From an uncultured Granulosicoccus sp. (GTDB lineage Bacteria > Pseudomonadota > Gammaproteobacteria > Granulosicoccales > Granulosicoccaceae), in assembly GCA_937924505.1 (NCBI GenBank), contig CALDSR010000045.1, positions 19,213 through 83,212 of the forward strand: 64,000 nt of DNA. The letters run 5' to 3'. Below, in pieces: positions 54,369 through 63,978 of the stretch (within the stretch, counting starts at the first letter, position 1; every line of letters begins with the position of its first letter). The notes under the pieces were generated by a model. That model worked only from the letters and a program-made list of their open reading frames with translations, was not told the origin of the DNA and ran no database searches. The translations under genes and the position numbers were made by a program.

Positions 54369-55535
54369 ATGAGCCTGCATATAAACAGTCAGTTCGATAG
54401 CGGCAACATCTCGGTCCGGTCTATCGAGATCGATACCAATGGTGCCCACCGTGTCAGTCTCACCATCAACCTCGATAATCAGTCTGAGTTTCTGCAGTGG
54501 TTCCATTTTGAAGTCGCAGGACTGTCTGGCAAACGAATTCACTTCTCAATCGACAACGCTGGCGACACCACTTACCCTGACGGGTGGAAAGATTTCAATG
54601 TGGTTTGTTCGTCCAATTGTCTGGAATGGCAACGCCTGCCAAGCAATTTCAATGGGCAGTCGTTGAGCTGGACTGTTGCTTCAGCGGTCAACGTTATGCG
54701 TTTCGCCTACTTCGCGCCTTATTCGCTTGAGCGACAGGCAGAATTTCTCGGCGCCGTCAGTGACCATGGTGGCGTCAGTTACGAATCACTAGGGCAGACG
54801 CTGGACGGGCGACAACTCCCGTACCTGGTGATCGACACGCATCCAGACGATGAGCGCGAAGCGCAGTACCCTGTTTGGGTTGTCGCCCGCCAACACCCCG
54901 GCGAAAGCATGGCCTCTTGGTGGATAGAGGGATGGTTGGACCGCTTGCTCGATGAAGACGATGCGACCAGCCGGGCCTTGCGGCGAAAGGCTGTTATCCA
55001 CGTCATGCCCAATATGAATCCTGATGGTTCTTACCGGGGGCACCTGCGAACCAATGCGGCGGGCGCCAATCTGAACCGGGAATGGGCTGCACCATCGATG
55101 GAATCCAGCCCCGAGGTCTACCTGACCCGAAACCAGATGGACAAGACAGGCGTTCATCTGGCCCTTGATATCCATGGTGACGAAGCCCTGCCTTATAATT
55201 TCATCGCAGGCACTGAAGGCGTGTCTGGCTGGGACAAGCAAAGAGATCAGCAACTCGCCAACTTCAAGCACACTGTCGCGGCGTTAAATCCCGACTTTCA
55301 GACCGTTCACGGTTATCCTCGGAACCGTCCTGATAGCGCGAATTTACGTTTTTGCAGTAACCAGCTGGCGAGTAGATTCAACTGCCTGGCGATGACACTG
55401 GAAATGCCTTTCAAAGACACAAAAGACACGCCGCGACCAGCGGTTGGTTGGTCTCCGGATCGATGTCAGCGACTTGGTGCTACATTCGTCGATGCGGTTT
55501 ATCTGACACTGATTGATAAACTGATTCGTGTCTGA
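54369..55535 (+). CDS. M14 zinc carboxypeptidase, cytosolic carboxypeptidase (CCP)-like
   Basis: The 388-residue enzyme has an N-terminal beta domain (about 1-130: FDSGNISV, WFHFEVAGLSGKRIHFSI) and an M14 catalytic domain. Zinc ligands are H176 and E179 in RQHPGES and H269 in LDIHGDE; the substrate-binding NPDGSYRGHLRTNAAGANLNREW block is complete, and the catalytic glutamate is in MTLEMPF. This N-domain plus M14 layout is that of the CCP/AGBL family, deglutamylases in eukaryotes. No signal peptide is seen, so it is cytoplasmic. Bacterial substrate is unknown. Leader lies directly after the FAS1 terminator. Confidence 0.88.
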   Translation: MSLHINSQFDSGNISVRSIEIDTNGAHRVSLTINLDNQSEFLQWFHFEVAGLSGKRIHFSIDNAGDTTYPDGWKDFNVVCSSNCLEWQRLPSNFNGQSLSWTVASAVNVMRFAYFAPYSLERQAEFLGAVSDHGGVSYESLGQTLDGRQLPYLVIDTHPDDEREAQYPVWVVARQHPGESMASWWIEGWLDRLLDEDDATSRALRRKAVIHVMPNMNPDGSYRGHLRTNAAGANLNREWAAPSMESSPEVYLTRNQMDKTGVHLALDIHGDEALPYNFIAGTEGVSGWDKQRDQQLANFKHTVAALNPDFQTVHGYPRNRPDSANLRFCSNQLASRFNCLAMTLEMPFKDTKDTPRPAVGWSPDRCQRLGATFVDAVYLTLIDKLIRV

Positions 55536-55556
55536 GGTTTTGCAACTGACGGCTGC

Positions 55557-57035
55557 TTACTGAAACGCGGTCTCAAAGAAGCTCCGCAGTTTTCGTGAGT
55601 GCAATCTCTCTGACTTCATCTCGCCGAGTTTCTGCATGGCTCGCATCCCGATATCCAGATGCTGAGCCACTTGATTCTGATAAAAATCTGATGCCATGCC
55701 GGGCAGTTTAAGCTCGCCCTGCAATGGCTTGTCCGATACACACAAGAGCGTACCGTACGGTACTCGAAGCCGAAACCCGTTAGCCGCAATGGTGGCTGAT
55801 TCCATATCCAGCGCGATAGCCCGCGATTGAGACAAGCGTCGAACCGGTTCGCGCTGATCCTGTAACTCCCAATTGCGATTGTCGATTGATGCAACCGTTC
55901 CAGTTCGCATAATGCGTTTAAGCTCATACCCGTCAAGCCCGGTAATTTCAGCGACTGCAGACTCCAATGCCACTTGAACCTCTGCCAGTGCGGGAATGGG
56001 CACCCAGACAGGAATGTCGTTGTCGAGAACCTTGTCTTCACGCACATAGGCATGGGCCAGAACGTAGTCTCCCAACTCTTGAGAGTTTCTGAGTCCTGCG
56101 CAGTGCCCCAGCATCAACCAGGCATGCGGCCTGAGCACGGCTACATGGTCGGTAATCGTCTTGGCGTTTGATGGACCGACGCCGATATTGATCATGGTAA
56201 TCCCGCTATTGTCAGGCCCGATCAAATGATAAGCAGGCATTTGCGGGTTACGAGTTGGGGCGACGCCACTTGAAGGTTCTGATTCTCCGGCTTCTGTAAG
56301 TACATTTCCGGGCTCGACAAACGCAAGGTATGAGCCGTCGCCGCTCGTCATCAAGCCCCGCGCATGGCGACAAAATTCGTCAATATAGAATTGGTAGTTG
56401 GTAAAAAGCACATAGTTCTGAAAGTACTTCGGATCGGTTGCCGAATAGTGCACCAGACGATGCAAGGAATAGTCAATCCGTTGGGCAGGAAATGGCGCTA
56501 GTGGCATCGGCAAACCTTCCTCGATCTCCTGAGTTCCATTGACGATATAGTCGTTCACATGTGCGATATCGGGTACATCAAAGTTGTCACGTAGTGCTGT
56601 GGTTATTGCCTTTGGTGTCTTTACCGCAAGCGGTGAACCCGCTTCCAGCGCAAAGTGCAGTGGAATAGGAACGTCTGACTCCACGATCTCGACAGATTCA
56701 TTGTGGTTCGCGATCAATAGCTCCAGTTGCCGGATCAGATAACTCTGGAATAAACGCGGATGCGTGATTGTCGTAGAGTAAAGCCCGGGCTGATCGACAT
56801 GTCCGTACGACAAGCGCGAATCCACACGCGCATAGGTACTGTTGCGAAAGCGTACCTCGGGATAGAACGTTCGATATTTGCCCGGTGCAAGTTCCTGTTT
56901 CAGATAGCGCTCAAATGCGTTTCGAAGAAAGGTCGTGTTGCGCTCATAAAGCTTGATCAGTTGATCAACGGCGGCAGCTGCATCGGTAAAGCTTGCGCCG
57001 GGCAGAGTAGGGGGGGAGTGAACTGTGTCGGTCAT
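55557..57035 (-). CDS. amn: AMP nucleosidase
   Basis: Amn cleaves AMP to adenine and ribose-5-phosphate. The 492 residues have the N-terminal regulatory domain (FRNSTYARVDSRLSYGHVDQPGLYSTTITHP) and the C-terminal phosphorylase-like domain (NIGVGPSNAKTITDHVAVLRPHAWLMLGHCAGLRNSQELGDYVLAHAYVREDKVL, then ALDMESATIAANGFRLRVPYGTLLCVSDKPLQGELK). Length and motifs match E. coli Amn. It is transcribed alone on the minus strand, convergent with the carboxypeptidase gene. Confidence 0.94.
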   Translation of the reverse strand: MTDTVHSPPTLPGASFTDAAAAVDQLIKLYERNTTFLRNAFERYLKQELAPGKYRTFYPEVRFRNSTYARVDSRLSYGHVDQPGLYSTTITHPRLFQSYLIRQLELLIANHNESVEIVESDVPIPLHFALEAGSPLAVKTPKAITTALRDNFDVPDIAHVNDYIVNGTQEIEEGLPMPLAPFPAQRIDYSLHRLVHYSATDPKYFQNYVLFTNYQFYIDEFCRHARGLMTSGDGSYLAFVEPGNVLTEAGESEPSSGVAPTRNPQMPAYHLIGPDNSGITMINIGVGPSNAKTITDHVAVLRPHAWLMLGHCAGLRNSQELGDYVLAHAYVREDKVLDNDIPVWVPIPALAEVQVALESAVAEITGLDGYELKRIMRTGTVASIDNRNWELQDQREPVRRLSQSRAIALDMESATIAANGFRLRVPYGTLLCVSDKPLQGELKLPGMASDFYQNQVAQHLDIGMRAMQKLGEMKSERLHSRKLRSFFETAFQ

Positions 57036-57069
57036 GGCTCTCGTCCGAAAGTTCTAGACAAGGTTAGCA

Positions 57070-58206
57070 CTAATCTCGTCGATACAGCAAATACGTAAAC
57101 GCCAAAAAAGTTGCCAGTAGATAAGCGAACCCGAGTCCAGAATGCTGATTGACTTCGAGCAACCAGATCGAACCACCAAACAAGAAAAAGCCGATCACCA
57201 ACCAGAACTGGGAGGCATAGCTCTTCACCAACAAGTAAGACAAGCCGCCGCCTCCTGTCACCACGTCAAAAAATCGCTTGTTGAACGCGAGTCTGAAAAA
57301 CGAGGAACAAAAAGTGATCACGATCAGCAAGACGATACTGCTGTCAAAAGTGTATCGAAGCGCCCAGGAAAGCGCGTAAACCACCACTGCCCAACGATAA
57401 ACTATTTCCACCGAAACTCGATCAATTGAGTTTTTGATCAGTAAGAAAAGTACAGAAAACACCAGTGCAAGGACCACCACGATCAAACCCAATCGCGCGA
57501 AGTCCTCTTGGACAAAGAGAAATAAAGACACCGTCCAGAAGTGGCTCTCCAGGTAGAGAAATATTCCATCAATCAAAAACACCGGGCGAGATCCTCGCCG
57601 GTCTTTGAATGTGAGGCTATCAGTTAACGAAACCTTCGATATCGTCGGGAGGCGCTTGTCAGCCCCGGAATGTGTCACCAGGCGCCAGGCGCCTGCAAGG
57701 CTGATCAGTGCCGACAAGCTTAATAACCAGACGAGTCCCCCGTGATCGAGCAAAAAACCACCCACCAGAATGCCAATTTTTAGAATGATGGTGACAAAGA
57801 TCTGGAAGTTGCCAAACTTTCTTCCCGTATCATTTTCCCCCAGCTGTCCGGCAAAAAGCGTCCTTTGTGTTGTCCAGAAAAAAGCATTGTAAAAACCATT
57901 GAGCAAACCGATGGTCATGATTCCTGCGGTATTTATCTCATCGCTGGCAAATACATAAACGCTTCCAATCAGGCACAGCTCCAACACAAAGCTGCAAGCG
58001 ACCAGGCGCCCGACAGAGATTCGCGCGGCCAGGATTTGCCAGGCGCTCAAGGCCAGGCAAAACCCGATTCCGGAAAACCCAAGCAGAACACAAAGCTCGA
58101 CAAGGCCAAGTCCGTTTTGCCACAGATAGACAGGTAAAAAGAACGGCAGCAAGCCGATCAGGAAGGAGTGCAGTCCGAGAAACTCGTAGAAAAAACGAGA
58201 TCCCAC
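57070..58206 (-). CDS. MFS-like membrane transporter of the ATP-grasp operon
   Basis: The 378-residue protein is almost entirely hydrophobic helices, about 11-12 by eye, with the start FFYEFLGLHSFLIGLLPFFLPVYLW and short loops. The layout is that of a major facilitator superfamily protein, although the usual loop 2-3 motif is not obvious. It starts with GTG, whose first base is the last base of the stop codon of the upstream ATP-grasp gene, so it is translationally coupled. By context it should export (or import) the product of the two ATP-grasp enzymes. No closer family recognised. Confidence 0.75.
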   Translation of the reverse strand: MGSRFFYEFLGLHSFLIGLLPFFLPVYLWQNGLGLVELCVLLGFSGIGFCLALSAWQILAARISVGRLVACSFVLELCLIGSVYVFASDEINTAGIMTIGLLNGFYNAFFWTTQRTLFAGQLGENDTGRKFGNFQIFVTIILKIGILVGGFLLDHGGLVWLLSLSALISLAGAWRLVTHSGADKRLPTISKVSLTDSLTFKDRRGSRPVFLIDGIFLYLESHFWTVSLFLFVQEDFARLGLIVVVLALVFSVLFLLIKNSIDRVSVEIVYRWAVVVYALSWALRYTFDSSIVLLIVITFCSSFFRLAFNKRFFDVVTGGGGLSYLLVKSYASQFWLVIGFFLFGGSIWLLEVNQHSGLGFAYLLATFLAFTYLLYRRD

Positions 58207-59114
58207 TAGAAAATATCGGAGTCCGCGATCACCAGCGAATCCATCGCCTTGTAAAAATCAGCAAGGTCTTCTTTCTCGCCATAACGTGGATAATCGTGCA
58301 TGCGTGTATAGGGCCGAGAATTGACTTCCAGGAAAATACACTTTTGATCTGTATAGGGCACATCAATGCCCTTTTCAAAAATCACGTCAATGCCAAACAG
58401 CTTTGCATCAAACGCTTTGATCACGGTCAAGAACAGTTCACGATTAACCGCTGGAATCGTGTCTTGATCAATAATCTCAACAACACCTCCAGGTGCCAGT
58501 GCGACGCGATTAAACAAATAAACTCGTTCTCCGTCATCAGGGACTGATGCAAGCGATAGCCCGTGTTGTTTCAAGTAATGCACAACCTGAGGTGATTTTG
58601 CTATCGGGTAGATAGTCGGGTGCAAACCCATCTGTTCGCGAAGGGCATTTTCATCGTCAATCAACTTGTCGATTGGATCCTTACCGTTTCCATCGACAAA
58701 TGGCGGGTATCTTCTGATAACCGATACCATGTCAGTATCTGTAGCCAATACCCGGTAGTTGGCTCCGAGCAAATACTGCTCGACAATACTGCTAGGCCAC
58801 CATACTTTGACCAGCAAAGCCGCCTTCCACAATTCCTTGAAGTTACTGATAGGGAAGTGACTGCCTCGCGAGAAGCCGCTGACATTAGGCTTGATTACCA
58901 GTGGGAAGCCGTGTTCCCTGGCGAATCGATGTGCTTTGAAAGGGCTGAAAAACAAGTCTCCTTTCGCATGAGGAATATTGTGTCGCTCAAACATTTCGCG
59001 TGCCTGCCGTTTCGACCGACTGGCCTTGCGTACTGCGAGGCTGTTGTAGTTACTGCATCCAGCCATGAACCTCTGGCTGATCCAGCTATAGATAATCGTC
59101 TTGAGTGACTTCAT
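58206..59114 (-). CDS. ATP-grasp amide ligase, cyanophycin synthetase-like
   Basis: The 302-residue protein has the ATP-grasp order: KRQAREMFERHNIPHAKGDLFFSP before the fold, the ATP-binding lysine K75 in PLVIKPNVSG with a glycine loop (FSRGSHF), then IVEQYLLGANYRVLATDTDM, and the metal-binding E263-x-N265 in FLEVNSRPYTRMHDYP. The N-x-x-P-x-x-R-M-H ending is typical of cyanophycin synthetase and related ligases, which activate a carboxylate as acyl phosphate. It is small and lacks the Mur-like domain of CphA. Substrate unknown. Its start overlaps the upstream ATP-grasp gene stop by one base (TGATG). Confidence 0.82.
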   Translation of the reverse strand: MKSLKTIIYSWISQRFMAGCSNYNSLAVRKASRSKRQAREMFERHNIPHAKGDLFFSPFKAHRFAREHGFPLVIKPNVSGFSRGSHFPISNFKELWKAALLVKVWWPSSIVEQYLLGANYRVLATDTDMVSVIRRYPPFVDGNGKDPIDKLIDDENALREQMGLHPTIYPIAKSPQVVHYLKQHGLSLASVPDDGERVYLFNRVALAPGGVVEIIDQDTIPAVNRELFLTVIKAFDAKLFGIDVIFEKGIDVPYTDQKCIFLEVNSRPYTRMHDYPRYGEKEDLADFYKAMDSLVIADSDIF

Positions 59115-59968
59115 CAGGGTTGTGTGTAGCGCTGGCCGATGGTTGGCTTGGGCGACTTCGTATTTTTGCGCTTGCCGTACGTCATCATGCGGGTAAAGAT
59201 CGGCTGAGGACGTTCAACCGGTTTGATCATTTTGGTCGCCTTTGCCAGCGCCATCATTGAACGACGAATAAAGCGAAACTTCTCCCGCCAGCTGTAGGTA
59301 CTGTCAAGTAGGTTGATTGGCATCGGCAAAAAGAGATTGATTTCGATGACGTGGAAATCTCCGGCAACCAGTGACTCGTAGGAGTCCGCACGAACACTCA
59401 TCCGGCTAATGCCAAATTCCCCGATCTCACTGAGGTATGAGGCCAACTGCGCACAATCTTCGGCTGAGAAATGGGCCGTGACATCCGCGTAGCGCGTATG
59501 GCGATTGTATTTGCTGTTGATCGGGTAATTCTCACTGTTATTGATAGCCTCAGTGATCGTCAACACATCATGTACGGCATCGTCGCGGTTGGCATCGATG
59601 CTGAATATCTCAAATTCGCGCGCGCCTGGAGCCGCCTGCTGCATCAAGTATCTTTTGCTGCTGGTACTCAGCTCGGCGCGCATCTGCTTCAACTCATCAA
59701 GGTTGTCTGCGCGGCGAATGCCATGGGCATTCTGGCCCCATTCCGGTTTCATGAAGACCGGGAAGGAGGTCGGTTCCAGAGCCTCGCTGTCTATATGCTG
59801 GGCGAGGCGCCACCGGTCCGGGATCAGCTGATCCAGGGACAGTTTCGAGAAAATACCCTGCTCGTCCGAAAAATAACGGGCATTCAGCTGGAAGTATTTC
59901 CAGGGGGCAGTCAGGATCCTCAGGCAACTGAGGATGTAGGTAATAATTAGTATTATGGTGATGTGCAT
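59114..59968 (-). CDS. ATP-grasp-like protein with N-terminal hydrophobic segment
   Basis: This 284-residue protein is a second, different ATP-grasp member. Residues 4-22 are strongly hydrophobic (ITIILIITYILSCLRIL), perhaps a membrane anchor. K74 in FPVFMKPEWGQNAHGI matches the ATP-binding lysine, LMQQAAPGAREFEIF the adenine-contact region, and E209-x-N211 in HVIEINLFLPMPIN the metal site. The tail is basic. It is the first gene of a three-gene operon with another ATP-grasp enzyme and an MFS transporter. Palindromes lie 50-115 bp upstream. No named family recognised. Confidence 0.75.
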   Translation of the reverse strand: MHITIILIITYILSCLRILTAPWKYFQLNARYFSDEQGIFSKLSLDQLIPDRWRLAQHIDSEALEPTSFPVFMKPEWGQNAHGIRRADNLDELKQMRAELSTSSKRYLMQQAAPGAREFEIFSIDANRDDAVHDVLTITEAINNSENYPINSKYNRHTRYADVTAHFSAEDCAQLASYLSEIGEFGISRMSVRADSYESLVAGDFHVIEINLFLPMPINLLDSTYSWREKFRFIRRSMMALAKATKMIKPVERPQPIFTRMMTYGKRKNTKSPKPTIGQRYTQP

Positions 59969-60020
59969 GACAGACCGACGCCGAATCCTTAGACCAATAT
60001 TACAGTGAGTCGCTATCTAA

Positions 60021-60082
60021 CTGCTAGCAGGATATCCAACCCATTCTTGCAATACTGTTATTTCTAGAATCGTTTATTCTAG
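60021..60082. promoter_or_regulatory. Cluster of palindromes upstream of the ATP-grasp operon
   Basis: Three inverted repeats occur within 62 bp: CTGCTAGCAG (60021-60030, perfect), GGATATCC (60030-60037, perfect) and CTAGAAT-CGTTT-ATTCTAG (60064-60082). They sit 50-115 bp before the ATG at 59968 and are candidates for operator sites. A nearby promoter could not be fixed. Confidence 0.45.
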
Positions 60083-60141
60083 TATCTCAGAAAGGGGTCT
60101 TGCTAGAAGGTTCCCAAATGACCAACATTTCTGTTGCTTTT

Positions 60142-60687
60142 CTAAGGTTGCCGGATAGTGAGCTCACCATCTCGCTGAACGAGTTCGAAATGCCTGAGAA
60201 AGCTCATTCCAAGTAGGGCAGTGTCGGTCATACCGGGATTGATGTGAGCCCGGACATATCCCTGTTTCAGCGGGCCGATCGACAGGGAGTCCAGGGTCGT
60301 TGCATAGACTGTTGCCGTGCCATTGGCTGTAGACACGCGATAGGGAAGGCCCCGGACCAATCCGATTTCATCCGCGAGCGCCTCTGGAATGCTGATCCCA
60401 GAGGCTCCGGTATCAACAAGAAACGGCACTTTGATGCCATTGACCAGCCCGATGACGACGAAGTGTCCGTACCGATCGGCCTTTAATTTCACGCCTTCCC
60501 CCGCTTGCGCATCGGACTCCAGTAGTACGGCGGCTCGTCGAGCTTCACGACTGTCCAGCCAGTGATCGGCCACCCAGGTACCCGCGGCCAACGCCAGTAC
60601 CCAAGCCCCGATCAGTAGCCACTTTCCATGACGCCCGACGAGATCTGGCGGGCCATTCACGCCTTTTGGTTTAAGATCATTCGTCAT
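60142..60687 (-). CDS. Membrane-anchored retropepsin-like aspartic protease (clan AA)
   Basis: ATG 60687 gives 181 residues and is preferred over the frame opening at 60771, since the upstream part has no homology. One membrane helix is at 23-37, then the protease domain with the active-site D92-T-G in FLVDTGASGISIP and the closing LLGMSFLRHFEL. This is the TIGR02281-type family of proteobacteria, which probably acts as a dimer in the periplasm. Substrate is unknown. It is divergent from fusA. Confidence 0.88.
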   Translation of the reverse strand: MTNDLKPKGVNGPPDLVGRHGKWLLIGAWVLALAAGTWVADHWLDSREARRAAVLLESDAQAGEGVKLKADRYGHFVVIGLVNGIKVPFLVDTGASGISIPEALADEIGLVRGLPYRVSTANGTATVYATTLDSLSIGPLKQGYVRAHINPGMTDTALLGMSFLRHFELVQRDGELTIRQP

Positions 60688-60835
60688 AGGTCTTGCTAAG
60701 TGACCTTTGGGTGCAATAATTGGGTAGAATTGCGGGTTTACCGCAAACGGCACATGCGCCGGACCAGCCACGCCATCATTATCGGCACCGCTGTCCGGAT
60801 CTGTGCCGTTTTCTCGTTCCTAAGTGAGTACTGAC

Positions 60836-62917
60836 ATGACTGACCTTAGCAAGTATCGCAACATCGGCATCTTCGCGCACGTCGATGCTGGCAAGACCAC
60901 GACCACTGAGCGAATTCTCAAGCTTACCGGCAAGATCCACAAGACGGGTGAGGTTCACGATGGTGAAGCGACCACCGACTTCATGGATCAGGAGCAGGAG
61001 CGAGGAATCACCATTCAGTCTGCTGCGACCAGCTGTGAATGGGATGGTCATCGCATGAACATCATCGACACGCCAGGACACGTCGACTTTACCATCGAGG
61101 TGTATCGCTCGCTGAAAGTGCTTGACGGTGGCGTCGGCGTATTTTGTGGTTCTGGCGGTGTTGAGCCGCAGTCTGAGACCAACTGGCGTTATGCCAATGA
61201 CTCTGAAGTTGCGCGGATCATCTTCGTCAACAAGCTCGATCGAATGGGCGCCGATTTTTATCGCGTTGTCGACCAGATCAAGAACGTGCTCGCTGCGCGC
61301 CCATTGGTCATGACATTGCCGATTGGCACGGAAGACGATTTTGTCGGTGTCGTCGACCTTCTCACTGAAAAAGCCTACATCTGGGACAACACAGGTGACC
61401 CGGCCGCATTTGAAGTCACAGACGTCCCGGCTGACATGGTTGACGATGTCGCCAAGTACCGGGAAGAGCTGATCGAGTCCGCTCTCGAAATGGACGACGT
61501 CGCGATGGAAAAATATTTTGACGGCGAAATCCCTGATATCGATACACTGAAAGCGTGTATCCGCAAAGGCACCATCGATCTCGAATGGTTCCCGACGTTC
61601 TGCGGTTCAGCATTCAAGAACAAAGGCATTCAGCCAGTTCTTGATGCCGTTGTCGACTACCTGCCGAACCCCAAGGAAGTCAAACCTCAGCCTGAAGTTG
61701 ATCTCGAAGGTAACGAGACGGGTGAATTTGCCATAGTCGATGAGGGGAAGCCTCTGCGTGCACTGGCGTTCAAAATCATGGACGACCGTTACGGTGCGCT
61801 GACGTTTATCCGCGTCTATTCCGGGATGTTGAACAAGGGTGACACCGTACTGAACACCTTTACTGGCAAAACCGAGCGTATCGGCCGAATTGTGGAAATG
61901 CACGCTGACTCTCGCGAAGAGCTCGACAGCGCGCAAGCTGGCGATATCGTCGCCGTGCTTGGCATGAAGAACGTACAGACAGGGCACACGCTGGCAGACC
62001 CGAAAAACCCGGCGACTCTGGAACCGATGGTCTTCCCGGATCCGGTCATCTCAATCGCTGTGTCACCCACCGACAAGGCGGGCACTGAAAAGCTTGGCGT
62101 CGCTATTGGCAAAATGGTCGCAGAGGATCCTTCCTTCCGCGTCATGACTGACGAAGAGTCCGGTGAAACCATCCTGATGGGTATGGGGGAGCTGCACCTT
62201 GACATCAAGATCGACATTCTGAAGCGAACACACGGTGTCGAAGTCGAAGTGGGCAAGCCACAAGTGGCCTACCGCGAAACGATTACGCAGCCGATCGAAG
62301 ACACCTACACACACAAGAAGCAATCGGGTGGTTCGGGTCAATATGGTCGTATCGACTACATCATCGAACCGGGCGAGCCGGGTACCGGTTTCGAATTTGA
62401 ATCGAAAGTCACTGGCGGTAATGTCCCACGCGAATACTGGCCAGCGGTTGAAAAAGGTTTTACCCAATCAATGGACGAAGGCGTGCTGGCGGGTTACCCG
62501 TTGCTCGATTTCAAAGTCACCCTGAATGACGGTGCTTTCCACGCGGTCGATTCATCTGCCCTGGCGTTTGAAATCGCAGCGAAAGCCGCCTACCGTCAGT
62601 CAATCCCAAAAGCCGGCCCACAAATAATCGAGCCTGTGATGAAGGTTGACGTGTTCACGCCGGAAGATCACGTCGGTGATTGTATCGGTGACCTTAACCG
62701 TCGTCGTGGCATGATCAAATCTCAGGATGCGGCTGCCACTGGTGTGCGCATCAAGGCTGACGTACCACTATCCGAGATGTTTGGTTATATCGGCGACCTG
62801 CGTACGATGACATCAGGGCGTGGCCAGTTCTCCATGGAATTCAGTCATTACAGCCCATGCCCTAAGAACGTTGCCGAAGTGGTCATCAAGGAAGCGCAGG
62901 AGCGCAAGAACGCTTGA
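60836..62917 (+). CDS. fusA: Elongation factor G, solitary copy (EF-G2-like)
   Basis: EF-G catalyses ribosomal translocation with GTP. The product is 693 residues from ATG 60836 (697 from GTG 60824). The G motifs are complete: [27 protein letters not shown] and [10 protein letters not shown]; domains II-V continue to [14 protein letters not shown]. Variants such as [28 protein letters not shown] differ from standard EF-G, and the gene is not in a str operon with rpsL, rpsG and tuf, so it is probably a second EF-G paralogue. A strong terminator follows. Confidence 0.93.
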   Translation: MTDLSKYRNIGIFAHVDAGKTTTTERILKLTGKIHKTGEVHDGEATTDFMDQEQERGITIQSAATSCEWDGHRMNIIDTPGHVDFTIEVYRSLKVLDGGVGVFCGSGGVEPQSETNWRYANDSEVARIIFVNKLDRMGADFYRVVDQIKNVLAARPLVMTLPIGTEDDFVGVVDLLTEKAYIWDNTGDPAAFEVTDVPADMVDDVAKYREELIESALEMDDVAMEKYFDGEIPDIDTLKACIRKGTIDLEWFPTFCGSAFKNKGIQPVLDAVVDYLPNPKEVKPQPEVDLEGNETGEFAIVDEGKPLRALAFKIMDDRYGALTFIRVYSGMLNKGDTVLNTFTGKTERIGRIVEMHADSREELDSAQAGDIVAVLGMKNVQTGHTLADPKNPATLEPMVFPDPVISIAVSPTDKAGTEKLGVAIGKMVAEDPSFRVMTDEESGETILMGMGELHLDIKIDILKRTHGVEVEVGKPQVAYRETITQPIEDTYTHKKQSGGSGQYGRIDYIIEPGEPGTGFEFESKVTGGNVPREYWPAVEKGFTQSMDEGVLAGYPLLDFKVTLNDGAFHAVDSSALAFEIAAKAAYRQSIPKAGPQIIEPVMKVDVFTPEDHVGDCIGDLNRRRGMIKSQDAAATGVRIKADVPLSEMFGYIGDLRTMTSGRGQFSMEFSHYSPCPKNVAEVVIKEAQERKNA

Positions 62918-62967
62918 CGCCTACCGGCCTGGCCATGGTCTCCTGACCATGAAGGTGGTTGAATCAG

Positions 62968-63002
62968 AAGCCCGCTTCGATACACTGAAGCGGGCTTTTT
63001 TC
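62968..63002 (+). terminator. Rho-independent terminator after fusA
   Basis: AAGCCCGCTTC (62968-62978), loop GATACACT, GAAGCGGGCTT (62987-62997) and a T run to 63002. Confidence 0.95.
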
Positions 63003-63045
63003 ATGTCATTTCAACGTGTCGCGAACGGCCATTGCCAGATGTCTG

Positions 63046-63765
63046 TCAGTGACATTGAAAATCGACCACCAGCGCCGAATGATCCGACAGGTGGGATTCG
63101 CGCAAATTGTGCGCATAGTTGACGGTCGACAGGTACGGTTTCAGATGTGCATTGCACAGGCAGTGGTCGTATCGATAGCCGTTGCCTCGGGGGCTGATCC
63201 AGGTAAATTCCCGAGCCTGTTTCCCTTGCTGTTCTCGCCAGACGTCGTCCCAGCCTCGTTGCAGCAAGGATTGAAACAGGTGAGTGTTGGTGAATGTCTT
63301 TGTATCTGAATCTTCGAAGGGAATGCCGCAGTTCAGGTCGCCGATGATCATTGCAGGCGTTTCCAGCAGCTCAGGGTTGTCGAGTAGCGCGGCGAAATAC
63401 GGTATTTGTTTTTTCTTGTGTGGAAAATGAGCGGCGAGGATTCTAATATCGAGCGCTGGCGTATTGATGATTGCACTGATGGCGAGGTGCGGTTGAATAT
63501 CATCACGGTCAAACTCTGAAAAGGGCATTGCTGTCAGTGGGTAGCGTGACGCCATGAGTACTGCATTGGTTCTCGCTTGCGTGTCTGGTATCAGTCGGTG
63601 AGTCAGGTTCAATCGATCGAGCGCGTCGACGATATGATGCGCTTGTTTGCCATTGCGAAATTCCTGCAGGCTGACGACATCCGGTGCGATCTCAATGATC
63701 GCATCAGCGATCCCTGTCGCCCGTGTACCACCACCTTGCAGAATGTTCCAGCTTAGCAAGCGCAT
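63046..63765 (-). CDS. Endonuclease/exonuclease/phosphatase family protein
   Basis: The 239 residues have the family order: LLSWNILQGGG, the metal glutamate in VVSLQEFRNG, LAAHFPH, the catalytic GDLNCGIPFED and the final SDHSALVVDF. Members cleave phosphodiesters in nucleic acids, lipids or inositol phosphates. No signal peptide is seen. It ends 44 bp after the fusA terminator region and starts 3 bp after the small upstream gene, so the two form an operon. Substrate unknown. Confidence 0.9.
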   Translation of the reverse strand: MRLLSWNILQGGGTRATGIADAIIEIAPDVVSLQEFRNGKQAHHIVDALDRLNLTHRLIPDTQARTNAVLMASRYPLTAMPFSEFDRDDIQPHLAISAIINTPALDIRILAAHFPHKKKQIPYFAALLDNPELLETPAMIIGDLNCGIPFEDSDTKTFTNTHLFQSLLQRGWDDVWREQQGKQAREFTWISPRGNGYRYDHCLCNAHLKPYLSTVNYAHNLRESHLSDHSALVVDFQCH

Positions 63766-63768
63766 TGC

Positions 63769-63978
63769 TTACTGTTCCTTCCATCCACGTACATAGTATT
63801 TATCTTTCCATTCAGCGAACAGCGTATCAATTTGCTCACGTGAATCGCTTACACAGATTTCATGCGCTAGTGGCGCTTTTCGGTTTGGGCTGTAGTCAGT
63901 CAGGTGCAGCACGTAGGCGGGGAACTCTCTAGACGCTTCCTCTTTATTGGTTTTCCACAGCAGAAGTTTTCGGACCAT
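63769..63978 (-). CDS. Small conserved-looking protein of unknown function
   Basis: The 69-residue frame starts at ATG 63978 behind AAAGG with good spacing, which supports translation. The product is polar with tryptophan-rich end (FAEWKDKYYVRGWKEQ) and no recognised domain. It is followed after 3 bp by the endonuclease/exonuclease/phosphatase gene. Confidence 0.6.
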   Translation of the reverse strand: MVRKLLLWKTNKEEASREFPAYVLHLTDYSPNRKAPLAHEICVSDSREQIDTLFAEWKDKYYVRGWKEQ

